Positions 20,185 through 29,123 are shown, numbered from the stretch's first letter. The stretch: DNA of 64,000 nt from Paenibacillaceae bacterium GAS479 (GCA_900105225.1 LT629764.1:756098-820097), one strand, 5' to 3'. Notes: generated by a model from the sequence alone, not told the origin. Numbers and translations: made by a program.

Positions 20185-23100
20185 TTACTTGCTCTGCGAA
20201 ATTTTTACCGTCTTAACCTCAAATGGGCCAAATTCAAGCTCCATCGCATCGCCACCCGCTTCCAGCGGCTCTAGCTTCCGCTCCAGCAGATCGGCCAGCC
20301 ATGCTTCCGCGACCGGGAAGCCGGCCTGCAACTTAGTTTGCAGACGCGTGCCCGCTGTCTCGTACAGTCGAACGACGATGTCTCCGTCATCCTCTGCCCG
20401 TTTCACTGTTTCGACCATCACATTGGGGTGTCCGGTGAGCAGGAACGAGCTGTCCGGCAACCAGCCGACGCCAGAAGTGGACTTATCGCCTGCCGCCATA
20501 TCACTGCTGGCATTAACCACGTACGTCCGCAGCGGCACGTTCAACTCATAGCCCCGGCGATAAATCCCGGCCTCTACATGATTTCCCGCATGCGGGTAAA
20601 GCGAATACGTGAACTTATGCTCCGCCCGGTCTGCCTCCGGATCAGGGAAGGACGGGCTGCGCAGCAGATTGAGGTCCAACTCGCCGCCCTCGGCGCGATG
20701 CCCATATTTACTGTCGTTCAGCAGCGCCACGCCGTAATCCGGTTCGGACAGATCCACATAGTGGTGAGCGCAAATTTCATCCTTGGCGTAGTCCCACATC
20801 GTGTTGCGATGCGTCGGGCGCTTTAGATAGCCAAACTGGATTTCACAGCTGACAGAATCCGTACGGACGTTGACCGGGAACGAGGTGCGCAGCATTTTGC
20901 CCGATTCCTGCCAGTCTACCTCTGTCTCGAAGTCGATCCTACGGCTGCCTTCCGTAAGCTCAACGCGCTGCACAAGCATGGATGAGCCGAACAGATAACG
21001 CATAATAAATCCGGCTTTCGGACCGTCCTGGAACGAAAACATATCCGTCAGCTCCAGCTTCATTCCGCCCGTGGCCCGATAATCCTGCCGGAAATCCCAG
21101 GCGTCGCCTTCGTCGACATAAATACGCAGAGCGTTTGCCGTCTGTCCCGGCAGCACAATTTCGCGCTCATGCTCTTTATCGAATATGGAAGAGATCGAAC
21201 CGTCAGTCGAGAAAACAACTTTAAGAAGACGGTTCTCGATCACTCTCTGCTCTCCCGATGCCTGAAGCTGAGGGAATTGCTCGGCAGCCTTTTCCGCTTC
21301 CTGAGCGACCAATGTATACCCCATCGCCGGTATGAGCACATACTGCCAGCCAGCATCCAGCTTCAGCCATTCCTCGCGCTCCCAAGGGAGGGAGTTGAAC
21401 ACCACCTTGCCGGACATGCCGTTGGCCCCGACCACGGCGGTATAAGCCCTTTCGGTCAAACCTTCCGTCTGCTCCAGCAGCGCCGCGTAGCGCTCTAGTG
21501 ACTCGTCGTACACCCTTTTGATCGAGGAGCCCGGCAAAATATCGTGGAATTGGTAGAGCAGCACTTCCTTCCAGATCTCCTCCAGCTGCTTCGCTGGGTA
21601 TGGGCTGCCATCTGTCATCTCCGCCAGTACAGCGGCGAATTCCAGCTCGCGCAGAGCTTTTTCCAGCTTGCGATTGTACCATTTGTTCCGCCCCTGGCTC
21701 GTCAGTGTACCCTGATGCTTCTCCAGGTAGAGCTCTCCCCGCCACGTCTCGTAACGATCTGCTCCCTCTGCCAGACGTTCGAAAAACCGGTGCGACGGCT
21801 CCTGCTCCACCGGAGCGAGACCGAGCAGATTTTGCTCGCGAGCAAGCCGCTCCAGATGCTCTTCGCCGGGTCCGCCGCCGCCGTCGCCGATGCCGAACAG
21901 CATAAGCGCGCGGTCAGACACGCCTTTGTCCAAATATTCCTGTTCTGCCTTCGCAATCGAACGCGGCGCAGCCGGACTGTTATACGTATCCTCAGGAGGC
22001 ATATGCGTAAGCACCGTCGATCCGTCGAGCCCTTCCCACATGAACGTGTGGTGAGGATGCTTGTTATAGGAGCTCCAGCTCAACTTCTGGGTCATCATGT
22101 AATCAACGCCTGCTTTTTTCAGCAGCTGTGGCAAGCTCGCTGTATAACCGAATACATCCGGCATCCAGAGCGACTTCATCTCCTGACCGAATTCCTGCTG
22201 GAAATACCGTTTGCCATAAAGCAGTTGGCGGACCAGCGACTCGCCTCCCGGCACATTCGTGTCGGATTCAACCCACATCGCGCCTTGCGGTTCCCAGCGT
22301 CCTTCTTGGACGCGCTCCTTGATGCGATCGTACAGCTTCGGATAATGGATTTTCATCCAGTCATACAACTGCGGTTGGCTGGCTCCAAATACATAGTCGG
22401 GGTAACGCTCCATCATGTGCAGGACGGTCGAGAACGTACGAGCGCCTTTGCGGATAGTCTCGCGAATGGGCCACAGCCAGGCCAGATCGATATGCGCATG
22501 GCCAACGGCGCTGAGCGTTAGAACAGGATCGCCACCGCGTTTGGCGAGCTGCTCGCCGAGCATTCTATGTACTTCCGCAATTTTATCTGCAGTTGGATTC
22601 GCCAGCAACAGAGAGGCGTCATAAAGGGTACGCAAAATGCGCTCCTTGCGCGCCAAGCCGTCCGGCAGATGCTCCGCCGTTTCCAGCAATACTTCAAAGT
22701 CGTAGTATAACTTCCGAATATCTTCGTGGCATATAGCGATGACCGCTTCCTTCAGCTTGCCGCTCCGGTAATAACCAAACAGATCGTTGCAGCCTGCATC
22801 ACCCCAAAGATCGATCACTTCCGAACCGCTGGAGCTATCGCTGATCGGTACAACCCGCTTGCCCGGCATGCCGAGAGAATGATCAAATTCAGAATTAATG
22901 TTGGTCAGCCCCTGAGTCGGCGATCCGTCCTCGTCAACAAGGCATACTTCTCCGTTCACATCAATCAGCAGCACAACTTTATTTCCCTTGCCCTGCTCGG
23001 GCACGATTCCCTTAAAATGAAACCATGCGCAGTCCCACAGCTCGCCCCATTTATCGCCGGGCTGGAGCTTAAGCGGCAGTCCCGACATACGTTCCGCATA

Positions 23101-23223
23101 CGGCACAGGTTCTGCCGTAACCCATGCCGAAACTTCCAAGTTAGCGATAGGTTCATAGATTTTTGGCTGCAGACGCTCAAGCACAGATTTCAGACGGTCC
23201 GTCTTTATGATCTCATATGGCAT
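20185..23223 (-). CDS. GH38 alpha-mannosidase
   Basis: A 1012-aa cytoplasmic glycoside hydrolase that releases alpha-linked mannose, of the MngB-like bacterial group. GH38 landmarks include the zinc site AHIDLAWLWPIRET near residue 260, YDWMKIHYPKLYDRI, and the nucleophile Asp in SLWMPDVFGYTASLPQLLKK. The start at 23223 has AAAGGAG upstream; an earlier in-frame start lies within the ribosome binding region and is unlikely. No signal peptide is seen, so the substrate is imported or internal. It has its own promoter at 23282-23310. The GntR/LacI-type regulator immediately upstream is its likely controller. No transporter gene accompanies it in this window. Confidence 0.93.
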   Translation of the reverse strand: MPYEIIKTDRLKSVLERLQPKIYEPIANLEVSAWVTAEPVPYAERMSGLPLKLQPGDKWGELWDCAWFHFKGIVPEQGKGNKVVLLIDVNGEVCLVDEDGSPTQGLTNINSEFDHSLGMPGKRVVPISDSSSGSEVIDLWGDAGCNDLFGYYRSGKLKEAVIAICHEDIRKLYYDFEVLLETAEHLPDGLARKERILRTLYDASLLLANPTADKIAEVHRMLGEQLAKRGGDPVLTLSAVGHAHIDLAWLWPIRETIRKGARTFSTVLHMMERYPDYVFGASQPQLYDWMKIHYPKLYDRIKERVQEGRWEPQGAMWVESDTNVPGGESLVRQLLYGKRYFQQEFGQEMKSLWMPDVFGYTASLPQLLKKAGVDYMMTQKLSWSSYNKHPHHTFMWEGLDGSTVLTHMPPEDTYNSPAAPRSIAKAEQEYLDKGVSDRALMLFGIGDGGGGPGEEHLERLAREQNLLGLAPVEQEPSHRFFERLAEGADRYETWRGELYLEKHQGTLTSQGRNKWYNRKLEKALRELEFAAVLAEMTDGSPYPAKQLEEIWKEVLLYQFHDILPGSSIKRVYDESLERYAALLEQTEGLTERAYTAVVGANGMSGKVVFNSLPWEREEWLKLDAGWQYVLIPAMGYTLVAQEAEKAAEQFPQLQASGEQRVIENRLLKVVFSTDGSISSIFDKEHEREIVLPGQTANALRIYVDEGDAWDFRQDYRATGGMKLELTDMFSFQDGPKAGFIMRYLFGSSMLVQRVELTEGSRRIDFETEVDWQESGKMLRTSFPVNVRTDSVSCEIQFGYLKRPTHRNTMWDYAKDEICAHHYVDLSEPDYGVALLNDSKYGHRAEGGELDLNLLRSPSFPDPEADRAEHKFTYSLYPHAGNHVEAGIYRRGYELNVPLRTYVVNASSDMAAGDKSTSGVGWLPDSSFLLTGHPNVMVETVKRAEDDGDIVVRLYETAGTRLQTKLQAGFPVAEAWLADLLERKLEPLEAGGDAMELEFGPFEVKTVKISQSK

Positions 23224-23281
23224 TGAAGTATCTCTCCTTTTTGGCACAGCCGCTATGGTTCAACTGTTCTTGTTCGAACTA

Positions 23282-23310
23282 ACTATAATACATGAATTAT
23301 ATATGTTCAA
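23282..23310 (-). promoter_or_regulatory. Promoter of the alpha-mannosidase gene
   Basis: On the minus strand TTGAAC and TATAGT are spaced by 17 bases. The surrounding AT-rich inverted elements (ACAT/ATGT and GTTCGAAC) are possible regulator sites. Confidence 0.6.
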
Positions 23311-23375
23311 TATATTGTTATTAAAACTTCCTTTTGTCCATAAATAGAACCATTTTGGCATAAGGCTGGATTCAA

Positions 23376-23407
23376 TAAAAAAAGCCCGGTTCTTTTCAAC
23401 CGGGCTG
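23376..23407 (-). terminator. Terminator after the GntR/LacI-type regulator
   Basis: On the minus strand AGCCCGGTT and AACCGGGCT pair around GAAAAG and are followed by TTTTTT, so the regulator and mannosidase are separate transcripts. Confidence 0.85.
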
Positions 23408-23468
23408 ATGGCTGGTTTTGCATTGCGGAGGAGCAGTCAGATTAGGACCGGCTTTTCTGCTCCTCTAT

Positions 23469-24641
23469 TTATACTTTGTCTCGCAAAGGAGCTGCTCCCG
23501 AAGTCTGCCGCACGGCGAGCTCGGGCTGGAGCAGTAGTTTGACGCAACCGATATCGCTCGCCTTATTGTCGACCATCTCCTGCAACCTCTCGCCGGCTCT
23601 CAATCCCATCTCGAATTCGAACTGCCGGATATGAGTGAATTGCCCCATTCCCTCCACAATTGAGGTAGGATCGTCAAAGCTGACGATGGACAGGTCCTTC
23701 GGCACGCTTAGCCCTGCCTTTTCGGCCAACTGGCTCAACCGGACGGCAAGGTAGCCGTTCAGCGTAATATAAGCGCTAGCGATTCGGCTGCGTATTATGT
23801 TAAACAGGGGATGAGACTCCGTATCTTCCAAATTATCCACACTAAAGCCCGTCATAATATGAGCCGGATTGATCAGCGCTCCCTTTTGCTTCAAGGCGTT
23901 CATGTAACCTTCGATCCGCTCCTGGACAGTAACGGTTTGCAGCGGCGAATCAGAGCATATCGCGATGTCCCGATGGCCCAGCTCCCACAAGTGATTTACG
24001 GCCAATTCCATTCCTTTGCGGCCGTCGGAGGCAATAAAGTTCGTCTCTACGCCGGGCAAGTAACGATCCAGCAGCACAAACGGAAAGCCCGCAAATTTCA
24101 TTGCCAAAATTTCCTCATTGTACTGCTCCTCGTCCACAGGAAAAATAAGCAGCCCCTCCGCCCCGATGGACTGCAGCGCTACAATCGCTTCCTTTTCCTG
24201 ATCCAGCTTTCCCCCGGAAAAAAGAACTGCAAGCCTGCGGCCTTTAGCCTCGACGGCTTTACGGGCGCCTTCCACCAACCGGGTCGCAAAATAATCCCCG
24301 ATCGATGGAATAATCATGCCGATTAAGCCTGTTCCCTTGCCGATTTCTCCGACTCGCCTGACAGGAGCGGCAGGAGCCAGCTTTGAAAAGTCGTAAGCCG
24401 CATCAACTTCCGAAGCGCCTCCCGACACAAAGCTGCCCCGCCCCGGCACTCTTGTAATAAGTCCTTCGCTAGCCAATCCTTTCAGCGCGTTGACGACCGT
24501 AATTTTGCTGACGCTGAACTTCTCCATCAGCTGTTGATCCGTCGGAATGCGATCCCCGTCCGTCAGCCCCTCGGAAGCGATCAAGTCGCGGATATGCTCT
24601 TGAATTTTCTGATACAGCGGGATTCGGTCTGTCGAGCTCAT
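23469..24641 (-). CDS. GntR-headed, LacI-type sugar-responsive regulator
   Basis: A 390-aa regulator with the AraR-like layout. Residues 1-75 are a GntR winged helix (IPLYQKIQEHIRDLIASEGL, then DQQLMEKFSVSKITV, then SEGLITRVPGRGSFV). Residues 100-385 are a LacI-type periplasmic-binding fold (GLIGMIIPSIGDYFATRLV, then LWELGHRDIAICSDS, then SIVSFDDP). Such proteins repress sugar genes until the sugar binds. It lies immediately upstream of the alpha-mannosidase, so a mannose-containing oligosaccharide is the likely signal. It has its own promoter and terminator. Confidence 0.92.
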   Translation of the reverse strand: MSSTDRIPLYQKIQEHIRDLIASEGLTDGDRIPTDQQLMEKFSVSKITVVNALKGLASEGLITRVPGRGSFVSGGASEVDAAYDFSKLAPAAPVRRVGEIGKGTGLIGMIIPSIGDYFATRLVEGARKAVEAKGRRLAVLFSGGKLDQEKEAIVALQSIGAEGLLIFPVDEEQYNEEILAMKFAGFPFVLLDRYLPGVETNFIASDGRKGMELAVNHLWELGHRDIAICSDSPLQTVTVQERIEGYMNALKQKGALINPAHIMTGFSVDNLEDTESHPLFNIIRSRIASAYITLNGYLAVRLSQLAEKAGLSVPKDLSIVSFDDPTSIVEGMGQFTHIRQFEFEMGLRAGERLQEMVDNKASDIGCVKLLLQPELAVRQTSGAAPLRDKV

Positions 24642-24675
24642 TGTATACCACCAGTTTCCGTTCTATTTTTTATAT

Positions 24676-24704
24676 ATAATATATTTTTTGGCAATGATGT
24701 ACAA
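24676..24704 (-). promoter_or_regulatory. Promoter of the GntR/LacI-type regulator
   Basis: On the minus strand TTGTAC and TATTAT are spaced by 17 bases in a very AT-rich stretch. Confidence 0.55.
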
Positions 24705-24718
24705 CTATCGTGAACAAA

Positions 24719-24747
24719 CAAAGGCAGATTGCAATTGAATCTGCCCT
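24719..24747. terminator. Hairpin, possible second terminator of the relic gene
   Basis: GGCAGATT and AATCTGCC form an 8-bp stem; on the minus strand the following bases are only moderately T-rich. Confidence 0.5.
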
Positions 24748-24845
24748 TGCTGAAAACTTTTTATTTCCTCAATTCCAATTCTATTCTTAACTCTATGTAC
24801 ACGAGGATGAATTAGGACCAGGCCCTAAACTAGTGCTGTTAAACA

Positions 24846-24874
24846 AAAGGAAGGGCCGCTTTGGCCCCCTTCTC
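24846..24874 (-). terminator. Terminator after the relic of paralogue C
   Basis: On the minus strand GAAGGGGGCC and GGCCCTTC pair and are followed by CTTTTG. The downstream region resembles that after 25071-25541, as expected for a duplication. Confidence 0.65.
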
Positions 24875-24878
24875 TCCT

Positions 24879-25070
24879 TTAGTTATAAACGCCTATGTTT
24901 CGTAAAGTATATCTAGATGCTGAGGCTCGCGAATTATTACGGAAAACTCTAAAAAGTCCTTTAATGACGTTCCGTTCTTCCAATTGAAAAGTTATTTCTC
25001 CTAGTATTGTGGCTGGCACACTTGAAGCCGGAATATTTAACGGCCCTGTACGAGTATAGAAGAGAAGTTT
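24879..25070 (-). pseudogene. In-frame relic of a second copy of paralogue C
   Basis: Directly after the TAG stop of the gene at 25071 the same frame stays open for 63 codons to a TAA at 24879. It encodes FYTRTGPLNIPASSVPATIL, then GEITFQLEE and RVFRNNSRASA. This parallels FYTRTGPLNLPSS, then PPTIRGEITFQVEW and YFRTLKNTSP of the preceding gene, with a central deletion. It has no head and no own start. It is either the remains of a tandem paralogue or a former second domain now cut off by the TAG. Confidence 0.75.
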
Positions 25071-25541
25071 CTATACAGGGTGATCATACAAAGCTTTTCC
25101 TGAGGTAGAATAACTGTATACAGTGAGCGGCGAAGTATTCTTTAATGTTCTAAAATATTTAAAGATAAGATCCCATTCCACTTGAAAGGTTATCTCTCCA
25201 CGTATAGTCGGCGGCACATTCGTATCCGAAATGCTATAGACCCGGTATGTGACGGTCGCAACAGTTACGGTCGGGACGGCAGACCTTAAGACAAGAGTTT
25301 CGAAGCCCCCGGGCAAGAGGTTTGAACTCGGTAAATTTAATGGACCTGTTCGTGTATAAAAGCGAAGTCTATACAATTCAGATAAATTCTGAAGCTCATA
25401 TTCAAACGTGTTTTGAATTAACGATTCTTCGTCATCGTGTCTAAAAAAAGAGATTCCTGCAACTACAACTAGTAATATAAACAAAACTAGAATTATACCT
25501 TTATCGGAATACGCGCTGATCTGTACCAGTTCACTATTCAT
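25071..25541 (-). CDS. YjcZ-headed membrane protein, paralogue C, 156 aa
   Basis: The head reads SAYSDKGIILVLFILLVVVA, the family membrane segment, at about residues 8-27. The remainder differs more from paralogues A, B and D but keeps a similar build: FETLVLRSAVPTVTVATVTY, a Pro-rich turn, GEITFQVEW and YFRTLKNTSPLTVYSY, suggesting strands. TGGAGGG lies six bases before the ATG. The frame continues after the TAG stop into a partial copy of the same sequence, so the locus has undergone tandem duplication. Function unknown; membrane-anchored with an outer domain by inference. Confidence 0.72.
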   Translation of the reverse strand: MNSELVQISAYSDKGIILVLFILLVVVAGISFFRHDDEESLIQNTFEYELQNLSELYRLRFYTRTGPLNLPSSNLLPGGFETLVLRSAVPTVTVATVTYRVYSISDTNVPPTIRGEITFQVEWDLIFKYFRTLKNTSPLTVYSYSTSGKALYDHPV

Positions 25542-25633
25542 TTTATTCCCTCCAAACTCTATTACTTAGTTCTATGCACAAAAAATAGAATTGGACCTAG
25601 GCTAACTACATCCAAATGTACACTCCCTAAACA

Positions 25634-25662
25634 AAAAGGCAGGCCGCTCTGGACCCGCCCTT
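25634..25662 (-). terminator. Hairpin terminator after paralogue D
   Basis: On the minus strand a GC-rich imperfect hairpin (GGGCGGG against CCTGCC) is followed by TTTTTG, downstream of the gene ending at 25776. Confidence 0.6.
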
Positions 25663-25775
25663 TGTTCCAATACTAGAGGATGACTTTTATTTGCATTTTG
25701 GGATGGTAGCTATGGCGTCTGCTTCCGGGATATGCCAAGTAGCAAAGAGAGTCACCGAGTTGGTTTACAGCGTCA

Positions 25776-26339
25776 TCAACAGCACCATGATCCTCCACAT
25801 ACAATTACCGAAGTAGGATAAATGTTCATTATATGTCTGTCAGTCGTAACACGGATTGGTCCATTCGTTGTAATGTTTCTATAGTCCACACCGTTCAATT
25901 CATTTGCATTTCTCATCGTGAACTGGAGACTAGCCATTCTATTCCCATTTGATCCCATTGCCCAGTACGATGCGGTGGCAGCAGTGGTATTGTATGACGA
26001 GGTCGTCAACTCGTAGCGGGTAGATCCGCCAGGTTCAATATTCATCGGAAAGGGATTAGAGGCATCTCCCGTGACAGAGACAAATCTCATCATATTCTCC
26101 GTGTAGTTATTTATGATAAAGTTTTGTGTGGACCCGATATCGGTATCAATCGGGGGAATGGGGAATGGGAGAGGGACAGGGACAGGACCAGGACCAGGGG
26201 CAGGGGCAGGGGCAGGGACAGCACATGCTCTAGTGGGATAGAAAGCACCGATAACAACAACTAGCAAAATAAATAAGACAAGAATGAGCCCTGTACTTGA
26301 ACCTTTAAAGTTACTGATTCCTGCCTTTACGTAATTCAT
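25776..26339 (-). CDS. YjcZ-headed membrane protein, paralogue D, 187 aa
   Basis: The head SNFKGSSTGLILVLFILLVV is at residues 9-28. A long Pro/Ala/Gly/Val linker follows (about 30 residues, VPAPAPAPGPGPVPVP type) and may act as a stalk. The C-terminal domain has the family pattern FIINNYTENMMRFVSV, then GGSTRYELTTSS, TAATASYWAMGSNG, LQFTMRNANELNG and YRNITTNGPIRV. It ends in CGGSWCC, unusually rich in cysteine, which could be lipidated or disulfide-linked. GAGGAGG lies seven bases before the ATG. Function unknown. Confidence 0.8.
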   Translation of the reverse strand: MNYVKAGISNFKGSSTGLILVLFILLVVVIGAFYPTRACAVPAPAPAPGPGPVPVPLPFPIPPIDTDIGSTQNFIINNYTENMMRFVSVTGDASNPFPMNIEPGGSTRYELTTSSYNTTAATASYWAMGSNGNRMASLQFTMRNANELNGVDYRNITTNGPIRVTTDRHIMNIYPTSVIVCGGSWCC

Positions 26340-26481
26340 TCAATTTCCTCCTCATATTCTATCATTGACGTGGGTTAATTTCGCTTCTACCAACACTATA
26401 TGTATCAAGTAACGAGACGGTCCTAGTCAACTGACACAATGAACTGATAGTTTTGATTAATAGTTGATGTAATCACTCCTT

Positions 26482-26511
26482 GAAAAAAAGCGCCCATTAA
26501 GAAGCGCTTCC
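26482..26511 (-). terminator. Weak terminator-like hairpin in a 434-bp gap
   Basis: On the minus strand AAGCGC and GCGCTT pair and are followed by TTTTT. The gap 26340-26773 holds this and the hairpin at 26619; nothing else was recognised in it. Confidence 0.5.
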
Positions 26512-26618
26512 TTCGAAAATACCAAATCCGAAGAAGTATTTACACATTTCTCAGATGGGGCTTTTTGACAAAAACGATACTAGTTTAATCGGTACATGCG
26601 GATTCCACTATTTAAGAC

Positions 26619-26661
26619 AAAAAAGATGAGTGAGCAATCCAACCGGATTCACTCACTCATA
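26619..26661 (-). terminator. Strong terminator after the GT4 gene
   Basis: ATGAGTGAG and CTCACTCAT form the outer stem and AATCC/GGATT the inner one; on the minus strand CTTTTTTG follows. It lies about 110 bases after the stop of the glycosyltransferase. Confidence 0.85.
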
Positions 26662-26773
26662 GTTGAGTACATTTGCGTGATTGAAGTGCTTGACTATGTC
26701 GATCATGCCGCCTAATTAAGCAACATTCCGAGATTTTCGCCTTTCAAGGCTAATCTACACGCCTCCACTCTCT

Positions 26774-27922
26774 CTACTCCTCCAAAAGCTTCAACCAGCG
26801 CTCTGCCGCCGCCTGCCAAGTAAACTGCTCCTCCACGCGCTCCCGAGCGCGCCGACCCAGCTCTTCGCGCAGCGACGGATCCTTGAGCAGTTGAAGCAGT
26901 CGATCGCCCAGCTCCAATTCAAGCCTCTCGGGATCAACGAGATAACCGGTTTCGCCGTCCACGACAATCTCCTTAATGCCACCAGCCCGCGAGGCAACAA
27001 CCGGGATGCCGCAGGACATCGCCTCAACGTTCACGAGTCCAAATGCCTCCCTCGCACCGGAAGGTACCGCGGCTACATCTGCCGCGAGAAACCAATCTGG
27101 AACCTCCGTATAAGGCACGTAAGGCACGAATTGGATATGCCCTCTATAACTCTCCCCCATGCGCATAAGCATTCGGCTATAACTTGTTGAACGATGCGAG
27201 CCGTAAAAAGGACTGCCGACAACGACAAGCAGCACCTGAGGATGCTCCCGGATAATGCGCGGCATCACACTCAGCAAATGATGCACTCCCTTGAGCGGGA
27301 TCAGCCGCCCCATGAACAGGATTACATCACGGCCGGCCCAGCCGCGCTGCAATCGCAGCCGCTCCCGTTGGAGCGTCCCCTCCAACTCCCAGCGGGACAG
27401 GAAGCGCTCCGTCTCCACGCCAATGTGGACCACGCGCAGCTTAGGCGCTGCCTCAGGCACCCTGCGGATGACCTCGTCGCGCAGGAACTCGCTGTTAACG
27501 ATGATTTTCTCTGCTCTCTGAAAGCTTGCCCGCAATCGCTCGCGGCTGATCGTTCCTGTTCCGATGAACGAAGAGGAGTGCAGGTTCAGCCATATTCTCG
27601 CCCCGGGGTGATTTTTACCCAGCGCCAAAACATAACCTGGTCGATTCTCTACCTCGATCAGGTCCGGCGCGTGCTTCCGAACAGACATACTGACCGACTT
27701 CACATAAGCCGACTTATCGATTGCTGGATAACGGAAGCAGCTGACGCCTCCGATTTGACCGACAGACCCAAGCCCCTTTGCGCTCCGGCCGTATATGACC
27801 GGTTCGACGGCATGCACAGTGAGAGGAACCATTTTCTCCACTACTCGCTCGACTGAACTGCTCCCTGCAGAAGGGATCGGAAAAGATCCCGGTGTCACAA
27901 TTGCAATTTTAAGCTTCGCCAC
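26774..27922 (-). CDS. GT4 glycosyltransferase, CotSA-like
   Basis: A 382-aa GT-B fold retaining glycosyltransferase. N-terminal glycine loop: IAIVTPGSFPIPSAGSSSVE. C-terminal GT4 features: ILFMGRLIPLKGVHHLL and EAFGLVNVEA, the E-x7-E motif that binds the nucleotide sugar. Length and layout match the Bacillus spore-coat glycosyltransferase CotSA, which I recall as similar. The GTG start at 27922 is chosen because AAGGAG lies nine bases upstream; the open frame continues 22 codons further into a periodic upstream repeat. A role in spore or cell-envelope polysaccharide is inferred. Confidence 0.85.
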   Translation of the reverse strand: MAKLKIAIVTPGSFPIPSAGSSSVERVVEKMVPLTVHAVEPVIYGRSAKGLGSVGQIGGVSCFRYPAIDKSAYVKSVSMSVRKHAPDLIEVENRPGYVLALGKNHPGARIWLNLHSSSFIGTGTISRERLRASFQRAEKIIVNSEFLRDEVIRRVPEAAPKLRVVHIGVETERFLSRWELEGTLQRERLRLQRGWAGRDVILFMGRLIPLKGVHHLLSVMPRIIREHPQVLLVVVGSPFYGSHRSTSYSRMLMRMGESYRGHIQFVPYVPYTEVPDWFLAADVAAVPSGAREAFGLVNVEAMSCGIPVVASRAGGIKEIVVDGETGYLVDPERLELELGDRLLQLLKDPSLREELGRRARERVEEQFTWQAAAERWLKLLEE

Positions 27923-27950
27923 ATCGCCGCTCTCCTTAACCACCCTCATG

Positions 27951-28030
27951 GATCGCACCTGCTTGCACCTGGTCACACCTAACCGCATCTGCTTGCACTT
28001 GATCGCATTTAATTGAATCCGCTTGACCCA
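27951..28030. repeat. 10-bp periodic sequence upstream of the GT4 gene
   Basis: Eight consecutive decamers resemble one another (GATCGCACCT, GCTTGCACCT, GGTCACACCT, AACCGCATCT, GCTTGCACTT, GATCGCATTT and two weaker ones). The period is close to one helical turn. It overlaps the region upstream of the GTG start. Confidence 0.6.
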
Positions 28031-28160
28031 GCTAGATATAAGTTATTCTCCCCTTCCTCCGGTCGCCACGGGCAAGCGCCTTGGATGGACAATCCTTTCT
28101 TTAGTACAGCACTAGGATTGGTTAATGAAACTCCGGAAAGGTGAATATTTATCAAAATGT

Positions 28161-28179
28161 ACGTTTGCGCCACAAACGT
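28161..28179. promoter_or_regulatory. Inverted repeat upstream of the TspO-like gene
   Basis: ACGTTTG and CAAACGT are perfect 7-bp arms around CGCCA, 42 bases before the ATG. It could be an operator; no cognate regulator is evident. Confidence 0.4.
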
Positions 28180-28220
28180 TCAAACAACCTTTTTGCACAA
28201 CGTTCCCAAGGAGGACACTT

Positions 28221-29009
28221 ATGAAATCGCCCCAGCATCAAGACATCACGATTCCGGTATGGCTCCGCTTCCTGAACACCGTCGGCTTCATCCTCATGAT
28301 CGCAGTGAACGCACTCGCTCAACTTCTGCCCCTGGCGGGCAATACGACCGGTGAGCTGTCCGACAAATACCCGGTGCTGATCACGCCACCCGGCTACGTG
28401 TTTTCCATCTGGAGCGTCATTTATGTGCTGCTAGCTGGTTTTATCATTTATCAATGGACCCGTGCAGGCGCATCGCAAAATTTAGTTAAAGGAATCAGCT
28501 GCTGGTTTTTCGTCAACACGCTGCTGAACGCAGGATGGATAATTGCTTGGCATTATGAACAGCTCGCCCTTAGCGTCCTCATCATGCTTCTCCTACTGTT
28601 TACGCTCATCGTTATTTATGACCGCGTCCAGCAGGCTGGACAGTCCACTGGGCCAGGTGCAGTCTTCCTCGTCCAGCTTCCATTCAGCCTCTATCTGGGC
28701 TGGATTTCAGTCGCCACTATCGTCAATGTGACGGTGCTCCTCTATGATCTTGGCTGGAACGGCTTCGAATTAGGTGATAAAACATGGTTAATTATAGGCT
28801 TGGTTGCAGCCGCTCTCGTAGGTATATTGATAGGCTGGCTGTACCGCGATCCGTTTTTCGGACTTGTTCAAGCGTGGGCGCTGAGCGGCATCGCGATTAA
28901 AGAAGGTACTCCAAGTGAGGCTTCCAGTCTATGCTGGGCCCTTGTCGCGCTGCTCCTTGCCTCCTCTGTCATTCAAGTTTGGCGCCGCTGGCGCCAGTAT
29001 CGCCTCTAG
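28221..29009 (+). CDS. TspO/MBR-like (tryptophan-rich sensory) membrane protein
   Basis: A 262-aa protein with about seven hydrophobic segments. AAGGAGG lies six bases before the ATG. Family stretches are VLITPPGYVFSIWSVIYVLL and a later region rich in Trp (WFFVNTLLNAGWIIAWHYEQ). The long Bacillota version is usually called a tryptophan-rich sensory protein. It is probably in the cytoplasmic membrane; TspO homologues bind tetrapyrroles or sterols, but no ligand can be assigned here. It is upstream of psd with a 114-base gap. Confidence 0.85.
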   Translation: MKSPQHQDITIPVWLRFLNTVGFILMIAVNALAQLLPLAGNTTGELSDKYPVLITPPGYVFSIWSVIYVLLAGFIIYQWTRAGASQNLVKGISCWFFVNTLLNAGWIIAWHYEQLALSVLIMLLLLFTLIVIYDRVQQAGQSTGPGAVFLVQLPFSLYLGWISVATIVNVTVLLYDLGWNGFELGDKTWLIIGLVAAALVGILIGWLYRDPFFGLVQAWALSGIAIKEGTPSEASSLCWALVALLLASSVIQVWRRWRQYRL

Positions 29010-29123
29010 CGCCGAATTGCTTCTTCCCGGCAAATATGGCAAACTAGTCGGGATGGCCTATCCTCAGGAATCAAGTGCTAGATTCCAGGAGTGACGGCCG
29101 CGAAAGGACGTGACTTCGGAGGC

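Noticed and set aside
19113-26377. 14-bp inverted match TTAACCCACGTCAA/TTGACGTGGGTTAA flanking the YjcZ/mannosidase region
   Set aside because: A match of this length is expected by chance several times in 64 kb; no integrase or target duplication.
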